64,000 nucleotides of DNA from the NCBI RefSeq assembly GCF_000956405.1, contig NZ_JYIV01000030.1, forward strand, positions 124,001 to 188,000, in the 5' to 3' direction. The notes under the pieces are model-generated. The model saw nothing but the letters and a program-made list of their open reading frames with translations, did no database searches and was not told where the DNA came from. Numbering within the stretch: position 1 is the stretch's first letter; each line of letters opens with the position of its first letter. The translations under genes and the position numbers were made by a program. This DNA is from Microbacterium oxydans. Its GTDB lineage: Bacteria > Actinomycetota > Actinomycetes > Actinomycetales > Microbacteriaceae. Below are positions 45,579-53,682 of the stretch, one piece after another.

Positions 45579-45607
45579 ATTCAGGGGAATACATGCTTGT
45601 GAATGTA
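45579..45607. promoter_or_regulatory. Palindromes upstream of yceI
   Basis: Two adjoining inverted repeats: ATTCAGGGGAAT (45579-45590) and TACATGCTTGTGAATGTA (45590-45607). They lie about 80-105 bp before the yceI start in a short AT-richer stretch and look like repressor sites. The first resembles ATTCAAATGAAT before the gene at 54936. Confidence 0.5.
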
Positions 45608-45684
45608 AGTTGTCACAGGGGTCGCGGTGAACGCGGCCCCTGTCCCTTGCCGCAGCTGCGGCTGACGTCTCCAGAGGAGAAGCA

Positions 45685-46239
45685 ATGACCAGCATCGACA
45701 TCCCCGGCTACCGTCCCGGCACCTGGGTCCTGGACCCCTCGCACAGCGAGGTCACCTTCAGCGTCCGCCACATGATGATCTCGAAGGTGCGCGGCACCTT
45801 CGGCGTCAAGAGCGCCACCCTGATCGCTCCGGAGAACCCCCTCGAGGCCAAGGTCGAGGCGTCCGTCGACGTCACCTCGGTCGACACCAAGGACGAGGGC
45901 CGCGACCAGCACCTCCGCTCCGCAGACTTCTTCGACACCGAGAACTTCCCGACCATGGAGTTCGTCTCGACCGGCGCTCGCGCCGAGGGCGGCGACCTGT
46001 TCGTGGACGGCGACCTCACCATCCGCGGCATCACGAAGCCGGTGACTTTCGAGCTCGACTTCGGCGGCTTCGGCAGCGACCCGTGGGGCAACTACAAGGC
46101 CGGTGCCTCGGCCAAGACGGTCATCAACCGCGAGGACTTCGGCCTCACCTGGAACGCTGCGCTCGAGACCGGTGGCGTGCTCGTCGGCAAGGACGTGACG
46201 ATCAGCCTCGACCTCCAGGGCGCGCTGCAGCAGGACTGA
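45685..46239 (+). CDS. YceI-family protein
   Basis: A 184-residue lipocalin-like beta-barrel protein that in other bacteria binds polyprenyl chains or similar lipids. WVLDPSHSEVTFSVRHMMISKVRGTF (seen in part), HLRSADFFDTENFP and GDLTIRGITKPV are typical. It has no signal peptide, unlike E. coli YceI, so it is cytosolic here, as in many actinobacteria. ATG follows AGAGGAG. Monocistronic, with palindromic sites upstream. Confidence 0.9.
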   Translation: MTSIDIPGYRPGTWVLDPSHSEVTFSVRHMMISKVRGTFGVKSATLIAPENPLEAKVEASVDVTSVDTKDEGRDQHLRSADFFDTENFPTMEFVSTGARAEGGDLFVDGDLTIRGITKPVTFELDFGGFGSDPWGNYKAGASAKTVINREDFGLTWNAALETGGVLVGKDVTISLDLQGALQQD

Positions 46240-46257
46240 CGCGACGGATCGAGACCG

Positions 46258-46287
46258 GAACCCCGGGCCCCTCAGGGCTCGGGGTTC
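46258..46287. terminator. Hairpin between convergent yceI and MFS genes
   Basis: GAACCCCGGGCCC (46258-46270), CTCA loop, GGGCTCGGGGTTC (46275-46287) with one G-T pair. It overlaps the last codons of the minus-strand MFS gene and serves both directions. Confidence 0.7.
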
Positions 46288-47564
46288 TCTGCGTCATAGT
46301 CGTGGAAGCGCCGGTTGCGGCGGGCGAGCATCGCCACGAGGGCGATCACCAGGAACCCGCCGAGCATGGGAGGGAACCAGAGGCTCGTCAACGTTGCGAG
46401 CGTTCCCGCGTACAGCGCGCCGATGCGGGGTCCACCGGCGACGACCACGATGAAGAGCCCCTGGAGACGTCCGCGCATCGCATCGGGCACGGCGGCCTGC
46501 ATCATGGTGTTGCGGTAGATCGAGCTGACATTGTCCGAGGCGCCGGAAAGTGCCAGCGCGATGCATGCGGCGATGATGAGCCCCACGTGCGGCATCGTCT
46601 CGCTCGCCGGTGCGGAGAACGCTCCGATAAGCAGCACGGCGCCGAAGAGCAGGATCGAGGCGCCGTACGCCTCGACAGCCCTCGCGATCCCTCGTCCGTG
46701 CCAGCGATACTGCACGACCCGACCGGAGAACAGGCTCGAGGTGAACGTCCCGACGGCGACCGCGGCCGTCAGGATGCCGGTGGTCAGTGCTCCGCCACCG
46801 AGGAGAACCGTGCCGAGCGCCGGGAACAGCACGAGCGGCTGTCCGAATGTCATCGCGATGATGTCGATGATGTACTGCATGCGGATGTTGCCGGCCTTGC
46901 GGAGGAACCGCCAGCCGTCGACCAGGGACTCGAGTCCGGGGCGGACGACCTCTCCTTCCGGCCGCAACGCCGGAAGTGTCCACAGTCCGAGGAACATCGA
47001 CAGCATCAGCACCACGTCGATCGTGTAGGTCCAGCCGTATCCGGTGAGCGCGACGAGGAGGCCGGCCAGCGCCGGACCTGCCATGACGGTGAGCCCGAAG
47101 GCGACGCCGTTGAGTGCCGATGCCGCGGCGAGCTTTTCACGCGGGATGAGACGCGGGACGATCGCGGTGCGCGTCGCCATGCCCACGGAGTTGGCGGCGG
47201 AGTTGATCATGCTCAGGGCATACAGCCACCAGATCGTCTCCGTGCCCGTCCAGGTGAGCGCGGCCAGCAGAGCCGTGGAGGCGAAGGTGATGGTCGCGGC
47301 GATCAGGGCCACCCGGCGCCGGTCGAATGCGTCGGCGAGCATGCCGCCGTACAGGCCGGCGAGGATCATGGGCACGAGCCCTGCCACCGCGATCATGGAG
47401 ACGGCGAAGGTGTTCTGCGTCAACTCGAACACGTGCAGCATCACCGTGACGATGGTGAGCTGGCCGCCGATGCCGGCCAGCGTCGAGCCGATCCACATCC
47501 GAGCGAACGCCGGGCTGGAAGCGAGAGGGGAGAGGTCTATCAGATGACCGCGTCGGGGGCTCAC
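46272..47564 (-). CDS. MFS transporter (drug-exporter type)
   Basis: A 430-residue major facilitator protein with about 12 helices. GGMLADAFDRRRVAL is the loop 2-3 signature. It resembles the enterobactin/macrolide exporter group (EntS/MefA-like). Substrate unknown. Start chosen at GTG 47564: a TAGGCT hexamer (47591-47596) points to transcription beginning near 47584, inside the longer ATG-started frame (47633). A 7-codon ORF (47561-47584) overlaps this GTG in GTGA, so translation is probably coupled. If the long form were real it would add 23 residues. Confidence 0.82.
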   Translation of the reverse strand: MSPRRGHLIDLSPLASSPAFARMWIGSTLAGIGGQLTIVTVMLHVFELTQNTFAVSMIAVAGLVPMILAGLYGGMLADAFDRRRVALIAATITFASTALLAALTWTGTETIWWLYALSMINSAANSVGMATRTAIVPRLIPREKLAAASALNGVAFGLTVMAGPALAGLLVALTGYGWTYTIDVVLMLSMFLGLWTLPALRPEGEVVRPGLESLVDGWRFLRKAGNIRMQYIIDIIAMTFGQPLVLFPALGTVLLGGGALTTGILTAAVAVGTFTSSLFSGRVVQYRWHGRGIARAVEAYGASILLFGAVLLIGAFSAPASETMPHVGLIIAACIALALSGASDNVSSIYRNTMMQAAVPDAMRGRLQGLFIVVVAGGPRIGALYAGTLATLTSLWFPPMLGGFLVIALVAMLARRNRRFHDYDAENPEP

Positions 47565-47584
47565 GCTTCGAACTGCTTCTGCAC
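47561..47584 (-). CDS. Leaderless upstream mini-ORF (MQKQFEA)
   Basis: GTG at 47584 lies exactly 6 nt after TAGGCT (minus strand). It encodes seven residues and stops at TGA 47561-47563, which overlaps the GTG of the MFS gene. It probably delivers ribosomes to the MFS start, which has only a weak ribosome site. It could also sense translation inhibitors, but that is speculation. Confidence 0.5.
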   Translation of the reverse strand: MQKQFEA

Positions 47585-47750
47585 GATCCGAGCCTAGTTG
47601 ACTGCGGCCGAGCCCCTCGGTCGCCGGTGTCATCCGACGGGTGCGACGACTGGTAGACTCGTCAGGTTGCCGTTTGATCGGCCGCGGATAAAGAGAGCCC
47701 ACGCATCAGGCGTCGGGCGCCGCGCAACAAGCTGAAAGGGGATCGAATCT

Positions 47751-48020
47751 ATGGCACTGGAAGCAGACGTCAAGAAGGCGATCATCGAAGAGTACGCGAC
47801 GCACCCCGGTGACACCGGATCCCCCGAGGTGCAGGTCGCGATGCTGACGCAGCGCATCAAGGACCTCACCGAGCACCTGAAGGAGCACAAGCACGACCAC
47901 CACTCGCGTCGTGGTCTGTTCCTGCTCGTGGGTCAGCGCCGTCGTCTGCTCGGCTACCTCCAGGACATCGACATCGCGCGCTACCGCTCGCTGATCGAGC
48001 GTCTCGGACTCCGCCGCTGA
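47751..48020 (+). CDS. rpsO: 30S ribosomal protein S15
   Basis: An 89-residue primary 16S rRNA-binding protein of the small-subunit platform. [23 protein letters not shown] (seen in part), [15 protein letters not shown] and RRRLLGYLQ are invariant S15 motifs. ATG has an AAAGGGGAT site. TAGACT at 47654-47659 is a likely -10, giving a leader of about 85 nt. pnp, the usual downstream neighbour, is absent and a terminator follows. Confidence 0.97.
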   Translation: MALEADVKKAIIEEYATHPGDTGSPEVQVAMLTQRIKDLTEHLKEHKHDHHSRRGLFLLVGQRRRLLGYLQDIDIARYRSLIERLGLRR

Positions 48021-48061
48021 GGCACCGCGACCCTGCGTTCAATCGCGCAGAACATTCTTGA

Positions 48062-48092
48062 GAAGGCCGCCCCACGGTGTGGGGCGGCCTTC
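48062..48092 (+). terminator. 14-bp perfect hairpin after rpsO
   Basis: GAAGGCCGCCCCAC (48062-48075), GGT loop, GTGGGGCGGCCTTC (48079-48092). Ends the rpsO transcript. A convergent gene stops at 48119. Confidence 0.85.
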
Positions 48093-48118
48093 GTCATGTC
48101 CGGGACTGTGGCTCCCGC

Positions 48119-49123
48119 TCAGGCTGAGGCGCTCACGAGGTCGGGGTGGTGGATGGCCGCGACATCGGGGTGCGCACGAAGCCGAGACTTGAGCGCGTTC
48201 TCGCCGTAGGTCGCATGGATCGGGTTGCCAGGGTCCTCGGTGACTCCGGTCGCTTGAGCAGCGAGGTCAGCGGGGAGTTCGAGGAGGGGCAGCTGCTGGT
48301 CGAGCGCGGGGTTGAAGAAGAACGGGATCGAGATGCGCTCCTCCGGTGCCCGTGGTGAGATCACACGGTGGTTCGTGGCCTTGAGGTATCCGCCGGTGGC
48401 GTACTCCAGCAGCTCGCCGATGTTGACGACGAAGGCGCCGGGCACCGGGGGAGCCGACACCCACTCGCCGTCACGCTCGACTTGGAGTCCGCCCTTGCCG
48501 GGTTCGACCCACAGCAGCGTCAGCACGCCGGAGTCCTTGTGCGCTCCGACACCCTGCTGCGGTTCCGGCTCGTCCGTTCCCGGGTAGCGCACGATCTTGA
48601 TCAGGGTCGACGGATCGCGGAACGGCTCGTCGAAGTAGGTCTCCTCCGCCCCGAGAGTGAGAGCCCAGGCGCGCAGAAGCTTGCGGGCGATCTCTGTCAG
48701 GGTGTCGTGCCACTCCGTCACGACCGCCTTCAGCTCCGGCTGTGCTGCGGGCCAGAGGTTGGGGCCCGTGAGACGGTTGAAGGCCGGGCCGCCCTCGACC
48801 GGTTCCCGCTCCGGGCCGATGTCGATCTGCTCGCGCCAGTCGACCTTCCCCTGTGTCCGTTCGCCGCCGATGCGCGTGTACCCGCGGAAGTGCGGGCTGT
48901 TCACGTTCTCGATCGCGAGCTTGTCCTCCTCGGGCAGGGCGAAGAAGTCGAGTGCAGCTCGGTGGAGCCGCGCCTCGAGCTCAGGGGAGATTCCGGTGCC
49001 GGTGAGGTAGAAGAAACCGACATCGTGTGTCGCGGCCCTGAGGTCCTCACGGAATCGTGCGGCGGCGTCGGGGCCTTCGTCGAGCTGGGAGAGATCGAGG
49101 ATGGGAAGCGAGAGTTCAGCCAT
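48119..49123 (-). CDS. Isopenicillin N synthase-family Fe(II)/2-oxoglutarate oxygenase
   Basis: A 334-residue non-haem iron oxygenase. The N-terminal DIOX_N part (LPILDLSQLDEG) leads to the jelly-roll core. The iron triad is seen as H and D in GAHKDSGVLTLL and H in KATNHRV. RISIPFFFNP supplies the RxS that binds the 2-oxoglutarate carboxylate. The substrate is unknown. Despite the name, penicillin synthesis is not implied. ATG 49123 lies 6 nt after TAGCCT (leaderless). No biosynthetic cluster surrounds it. Confidence 0.87.
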   Translation of the reverse strand: MAELSLPILDLSQLDEGPDAAARFREDLRAATHDVGFFYLTGTGISPELEARLHRAALDFFALPEEDKLAIENVNSPHFRGYTRIGGERTQGKVDWREQIDIGPEREPVEGGPAFNRLTGPNLWPAAQPELKAVVTEWHDTLTEIARKLLRAWALTLGAEETYFDEPFRDPSTLIKIVRYPGTDEPEPQQGVGAHKDSGVLTLLWVEPGKGGLQVERDGEWVSAPPVPGAFVVNIGELLEYATGGYLKATNHRVISPRAPEERISIPFFFNPALDQQLPLLELPADLAAQATGVTEDPGNPIHATYGENALKSRLRAHPDVAAIHHPDLVSASA

Positions 49124-49217
49124 GGACCGAGGCTACGTCGGCTGGACGGGGAGGGGACCCTGTGTTGCACTCCATTACTTTCCGTCGGCCGTGTTTAGAG
49201 CAGGTCGATCGCGGTGC

Positions 49218-49252
49218 TAGAGTCGACCTTCGGTAAGGGCCGCCTTACCTCA
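49218..49252 (+). promoter_or_regulatory. efeUOB promoter with iron-box-like palindrome
   Basis: TAGAGT (49218-49223) is a plausible -10. TTCGGTAAG (49229-49237) and CTTACCTCA (49244-49252) lie just after the expected start of transcription. Each matches a half of the DtxR/IdeR-type TTAGGTAAG-N-CTTACCTAA site at 8 of 9 positions, but the halves are 6 bp apart instead of 1. Confidence 0.6.
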
Positions 49253-49276
49253 GTCACTGCAAGAGAGTGTTCTTCC

Positions 49277-50221
49277 GTGCTCGCCACTTTTCTCATCGGG
49301 CTCCGCGAGGGTCTTGAAGCCGCACTCGTCGTCGGCATCCTCGTCGCCTATCTCCGTCGTCTCGGTCGGAAGGACGTGCTCCCGAAGATGTGGGCAGGGG
49401 TCGGTCTCGCGATCGTGCTCGCGCTCGGCATCGGCGCCGTCCTCACCTTCGGTGCGTATGAGCTGACGTTCCAGGCGCAGGAGCTGATCGGCGGCGGACT
49501 GTCGCTGCTCGCCGTGGCGATGGTGACCTGGATGATCTTCTGGATGCAGCGCGCCGGTCGCAGCATGAAGGCCACGCTCGAGGGCGGCATCGACCGCGCT
49601 CTCACCGCCGGTGGTCTGTGGGCACTCATCGCCATCGGCTTCGTGTCGGTCGCGCGCGAAGGCATCGAGACCACGCTGCTGCTGTGGTCGATGATCCAGT
49701 CCTTCGGCGACGCACCCTCGGCGCTGCTGGGCGCGCTGCTCGGCCTGATCGCGGCGGTGGTCATCGGCTGGCTGATCTCCCGCGGCGCGCTGCGACTCGA
49801 TCTGCGCCGCTTCTTCGCGTGGACGGGAGGGTTCCTCGTGATCGTCGCGGCCGGTGTCCTCGCTTACGCGCTGATGGACCTGCAGGAAGCCGGAGCGCTT
49901 CCTGGCCCCTTCACCGCCCTTGCCCCGATCGATGCCGTCAGCGGAGGAGTCGCCGTCGGATGGGCCGCATTCCCGTTCGGCTGGGCATTCGACGTCTCGG
50001 CGACGATCGCCCCTGGTGGTCCGCTGGCTTCGATCCTGCAGGCGACCGTGGGATTCATGCCGGCGATGACCTGGTTGCAGGTCGTCGCCTGGATCCTCTA
50101 CATCTCGATCGTCGGATGGCTCTACATCCGCGGCCTCCGCGCGAAGCGCCCTGCGACTCCGCAGAGCCCGACGGAGCCATCGTCGACATCTCCCTCCCTC
50201 TCACCACAAGGAGCAGCATGA
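49277..50221 (+). CDS. efeU: High-affinity iron permease EfeU (FTR1 family)
   Basis: A 314-residue membrane permease for Fe(III) or Fe(II). Both REGLE motifs are present: LREGLEAAL at residues 9-17 in helix 1 and VAREGIETTLLLW in helix 4. About seven helices and a short Ser/Pro-rich tail. GTG 49277 is the start because the family begins at MLATFLIGLREG. An iron-box-like palindrome lies 25-48 nt upstream. It overlaps efeO by ATGA and leads the efeUOB operon. Confidence 0.92.
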   Translation: MLATFLIGLREGLEAALVVGILVAYLRRLGRKDVLPKMWAGVGLAIVLALGIGAVLTFGAYELTFQAQELIGGGLSLLAVAMVTWMIFWMQRAGRSMKATLEGGIDRALTAGGLWALIAIGFVSVAREGIETTLLLWSMIQSFGDAPSALLGALLGLIAAVVIGWLISRGALRLDLRRFFAWTGGFLVIVAAGVLAYALMDLQEAGALPGPFTALAPIDAVSGGVAVGWAAFPFGWAFDVSATIAPGGPLASILQATVGFMPAMTWLQVVAWILYISIVGWLYIRGLRAKRPATPQSPTEPSSTSPSLSPQGAA

Positions 50222-51450
50222 CCACCTCGCACCGGATCCTGGGGGTGCTGGCCGCCACGGGTGCCGCCGCGCTCGTCCTGAGCGGCTGCGTCGCGAAGAG
50301 CGATGCGCAGGCCACGGCGGCGTTCGACGTCTCGTCCACGGACAGCGCCTGCGCCGTGTCAGCAGCGACGGCGAAAAGCGGAACTCTCTCCTTCGACGTC
50401 AAGAACGACACCGATCAGGTGACGGAGTTCTATCTGCTGGCCGAGGACGGCCTTCGCATCGTCGGCGAGGTCGAGAACATCGCCCCGGCAGCGTCGCGCA
50501 CGTTGACCGTGGTCGTGCAGCCCGGCGACTACTACACGCTCTGCAAGCCGGGGATGATCGGCGACGGCGTCGGCAAGACGGCGTTCACGGTCACTGGAGA
50601 CCGAGTCGCGGTCGAAGGGCCCGACGCGGAACAGAAGCAGAAGGCGGTCGACCTCTACGGGGCATTCGTCAAGGACCAGGTGGGTCAGCTCGTCCCCGCC
50701 GTCGAGGACTTCGTCGCCGCCTACGAGTCCGGCGACGACGAGACCGCGCGCACGCTGTTCCCGCAGACACGCGCCTTCTACGAGCGCATCGAACCCGTCG
50801 CGGAGGCGCTGGGTGACCTGGACCCGCGGATCGACTACCGTGAAGTCGACGCCGTCGCCGAGAAGCTCGATTGGACGGGTTTCCACCGCATCGAGAAGGA
50901 CCTGTGGGTGCCTGCGCAGGACGCGCTGAACGCCGATGGCGAGACCCCTGCGTGGCAGGACTGGGCACCGTCGACACCCGACGAGCGCGCCGACTACGGC
51001 GACCTGCTGCTCGCCGACGTGCAGGAGCTCTACGACTACGTGCACTCCGACGACTTCACGACTGCGCTCGACGATCAGGGGATCGGCGGTATCTCCAACG
51101 GAGCGATCGCGCTGCTCGACGAGGTCGCGACCGGCAAGATCTCCGGCGAGGAGGACTGGTGGTCCGGCACAGACCTCTACGACTTCGCGGCGAACGTGGA
51201 AGGCTCGAAGATGGCGTTCTCGCTCGTGCAGGACTTCGCCGTGGCGCAGGGTGATCAGGGCAAGGCCCTGGTGACCGACATCGAGTCGGGTTACACCGCG
51301 CTCCAGGATTCGCTCGCGGCGCACGGTTCGCTCGACGCGGGCTTCGTGGACTACTCGGAGTTGACCGACGCCGACAAGCGCGAGCTCACCGATCTGATCA
51401 ACGCCCTGGCCGAGCCGCTGTCGCAGCTCACCAGCACGGTCCTCGATTGA
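50218..51450 (+). CDS. efeO: EfeO iron-binding lipoprotein (cupredoxin plus M75 imelysin domain)
   Basis: A 410-residue secreted protein of the EfeUOB iron uptake system. A lipobox LVLSGC at residues 19-24 marks it as a lipoprotein. The N-terminal cupredoxin-like part (about 30-130) is followed by the M75 domain with DWTGFHRIEKDLW, which contains the HxxE metal motif. It collects iron and hands it to EfeU. Start overlaps efeU in ATGA and has AAGGAG upstream. Confidence 0.92.
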   Translation: MTTSHRILGVLAATGAAALVLSGCVAKSDAQATAAFDVSSTDSACAVSAATAKSGTLSFDVKNDTDQVTEFYLLAEDGLRIVGEVENIAPAASRTLTVVVQPGDYYTLCKPGMIGDGVGKTAFTVTGDRVAVEGPDAEQKQKAVDLYGAFVKDQVGQLVPAVEDFVAAYESGDDETARTLFPQTRAFYERIEPVAEALGDLDPRIDYREVDAVAEKLDWTGFHRIEKDLWVPAQDALNADGETPAWQDWAPSTPDERADYGDLLLADVQELYDYVHSDDFTTALDDQGIGGISNGAIALLDEVATGKISGEEDWWSGTDLYDFAANVEGSKMAFSLVQDFAVAQGDQGKALVTDIESGYTALQDSLAAHGSLDAGFVDYSELTDADKRELTDLINALAEPLSQLTSTVLD

Positions 51451-51487
51451 TCGTCGTCAAGACGACATACGGGAGACCATCACGGAC

Positions 51488-52792
51488 GTGAACGAGTCAG
51501 AAGCGGACGCCGCGCAGGGAGAACAGGCGTCGGGCGCGGCATCCGCCCCGACCGGACTGAGCAGGCGTGGCCTGCTCGGGCTGGCCATCGGCGGAGGCGT
51601 CGCGGGCCTCGCCGTCGGGGCCGGCGCGGGTCTCGCCAGTGGTGTGGCACTGGGGCGTGCGCGTGCCGCCGACGACGCGCACTCCGCCTACGAGTTCTTC
51701 GGAGAGCACCAGGCAGGTATCACCACTCCGGTGCAGGATCATCTGCACTTCGCCAGCTTCGACATGATGCCGCGCACCGATCGCGAAGACCTGATCTCCC
51801 TGCTGCAGGACTGGTCCTATGCGGCCTCCCGCATGGCCCAGGGCCTGGAGGTCAGCGCGACCGGAGCAGTCGGCGGGCCGGCCGAGGCGCCTCCGGATGA
51901 CACAGGGGAGGCGCTGGGTCTGCCTGCCGCCGGGCTCACGATCACTTTCGGCTTCGGGCCAGGGCTCTTCGAGAACGAAGACGGCGACCGTTACGGCATC
52001 GCGGCGCAGCGTCCGCCCGGTCTGGAGCGGCTGCCGGCCTTCCTCGGTGACGACCTCGATCCGCAGACCTCGTATGGTGATCTCTGCATCCAGGCCTGCG
52101 CCGACGATCCCCAGGTGGCCGTGCACGCCATCCGCAACCTGAGCCGCATAGCCTTCGGCCGCGCGCGCCTGCGCTGGTCGCAGCTCGGCTTCGGCAAGAC
52201 GTCGCGCACCACGGCGACGCAGGCGACGCCGCGCAACCTCTTCGGGTTCAAGGACGGCACCGCGAACATCCTCGCCGACGACACCGAGGCACTGAGCGAT
52301 CACGTCTGGGTGGCCGCGAAGGACGATCCGGCGTGGCTGGCCGGCGGTTCCTATCTCGTGGCCAGGAAGATCGCCATGCTCATCGAGACCTGGGACCGGG
52401 TGCGGCTCTCCGAGCAGGACACCATCATCGGTCGCGACAAGGGCCAGGGCGCACCGCTCTCGGGCGGTGACGAGTTCACCGCTCCGGATTTCCACAGCAA
52501 GGCGATCGATGCCAACAGTCACGTGAGTCTCGCGCATCCGGAGCGCAACGACGGCATCCGCATCCTCCGCCGCGGCTACAACTACGTCGACGGCAACAAC
52601 GAGCTCGGTCGGCTCGACGCCGGGCTGTTCTTCCTCTCGTATCAGCGCGATCCCGCGCAGTTCATCACGCTGCAGCGGCGGCTGTCGACCGACCTCATGA
52701 ACGAGTACATCCGCCATGTCGGGGCGGGTATCTGGGCGGTGCCGCCCGGCGCGAAGCCGGGCTCCTACGTAGGCGCGGGGCTCTTCGCCTGA
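51488..52792 (+). CDS. efeB: EfeB deferrochelatase/DyP-type peroxidase
   Basis: A 434-residue haem peroxidase exported by Tat. The N-terminus has SRRGLLGLAIGGGVAG, a twin-arginine signal. The DyP motif GFKDGTANI is near residue 254, and the proximal His is expected in the later HPERNDGIRILRRGYNY stretch. It oxidises Fe(II) or releases iron from haem for EfeO/EfeU. GTG 51488 follows GGGAGA. It is the third gene of the operon, 37 nt after efeO. Confidence 0.92.
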   Translation: MNESEADAAQGEQASGAASAPTGLSRRGLLGLAIGGGVAGLAVGAGAGLASGVALGRARAADDAHSAYEFFGEHQAGITTPVQDHLHFASFDMMPRTDREDLISLLQDWSYAASRMAQGLEVSATGAVGGPAEAPPDDTGEALGLPAAGLTITFGFGPGLFENEDGDRYGIAAQRPPGLERLPAFLGDDLDPQTSYGDLCIQACADDPQVAVHAIRNLSRIAFGRARLRWSQLGFGKTSRTTATQATPRNLFGFKDGTANILADDTEALSDHVWVAAKDDPAWLAGGSYLVARKIAMLIETWDRVRLSEQDTIIGRDKGQGAPLSGGDEFTAPDFHSKAIDANSHVSLAHPERNDGIRILRRGYNYVDGNNELGRLDAGLFFLSYQRDPAQFITLQRRLSTDLMNEYIRHVGAGIWAVPPGAKPGSYVGAGLFA

Positions 52793-52796
52793 CCGG

Positions 52797-53672
52797 TCAT
52801 CGCTGCCGCGCGGCTTCGAGCGTCTCCACGGCGAACGCGGCGATGTCGTCGGCACCGAAGTGGTCCTCGGCGGTGATGGTGACCACGGCGTCGTCGAGGA
52901 AGATGAGCAACTGGCCGTGGGCGCCGTGCAGTCGCCAGGCCCGTCCGGGTCCACCCCATCCGGCGAGGGCGTACCGGTCGTAGCTCGGGTTCTCGCCGGC
53001 GACCCGCCATTCCGTGTGCATCGCATCGACCCATTCGGGAGCGATCAGTTGTCGACCCTCCCACGCGCCACGCTCCCTGATCAGCAGGCCGAGGCGCGCC
53101 AGCTCATCGGTGCGCAACGGCAGGCCTCCTCCGGCCACGATGCGGCCCTGGGGGCTGCGCTCCCATTCCACGTCTTCGATGCCGAGCGGACGGAACAGGC
53201 GAGCATCGAGATAGTCGCCCACGTCTCCGACGCGCGAGGCGAGCGCGGCCATCGCGGTGTATGTGCTCGCGTTGGAGTACTGGAACGATGTCCCGTTCGA
53301 CGGGCGGCGCAGGAATTCTCGGGCGAGGTCGGGCCAGACGGTCATCATGGTCTCCGACCAGGGCAGATCGATCCCGCTGGTCATCGAGAGCAGATCCCGC
53401 AGCGTGACGTTCTCGACGCCTTCGCCCAGCTCGAAGTCGGGGAGGTACGTGCCGACGGGCACGTCGAACGACACCGCACCCTCGTCGGCGGCCAGCCCCG
53501 CGGCCAGGACGCAGACGCCTTTCGCGACGGAGTGGACGTCCTCCCGCACGTCGTCGGTCCAGCGGTGGTCAGCGGTCTCGGCTGCGACGCGGACGTGCAG
53601 CCCGTGAGCGCCGAAACCCGTCTCCTCGATGCGTTCGACGATGCGGTCTCGGACGGTTTGCGCGCGGCTCAC
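52797..53672 (-). CDS. Serine hydrolase of the beta-lactamase/penicillin-binding fold
   Basis: A 291-residue class C-like serine hydrolase. SVAK (SxxK nucleophile) lies near residue 48 and YSN near residue 134. A C-terminal HGAHGQ takes the place of the KTG box. No signal peptide is seen, so it is probably cytosolic and an esterase or peptidase more than a resistance enzyme. GTG 53672 is 7 nt from TAGCCT. Its stop is 4 bp from the efeB stop. Confidence 0.83.
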   Translation of the reverse strand: MSRAQTVRDRIVERIEETGFGAHGLHVRVAAETADHRWTDDVREDVHSVAKGVCVLAAGLAADEGAVSFDVPVGTYLPDFELGEGVENVTLRDLLSMTSGIDLPWSETMMTVWPDLAREFLRRPSNGTSFQYSNASTYTAMAALASRVGDVGDYLDARLFRPLGIEDVEWERSPQGRIVAGGGLPLRTDELARLGLLIRERGAWEGRQLIAPEWVDAMHTEWRVAGENPSYDRYALAGWGGPGRAWRLHGAHGQLLIFLDDAVVTITAEDHFGADDIAAFAVETLEAARQR

Positions 53673-53682
53673 GCCTTCGAGG

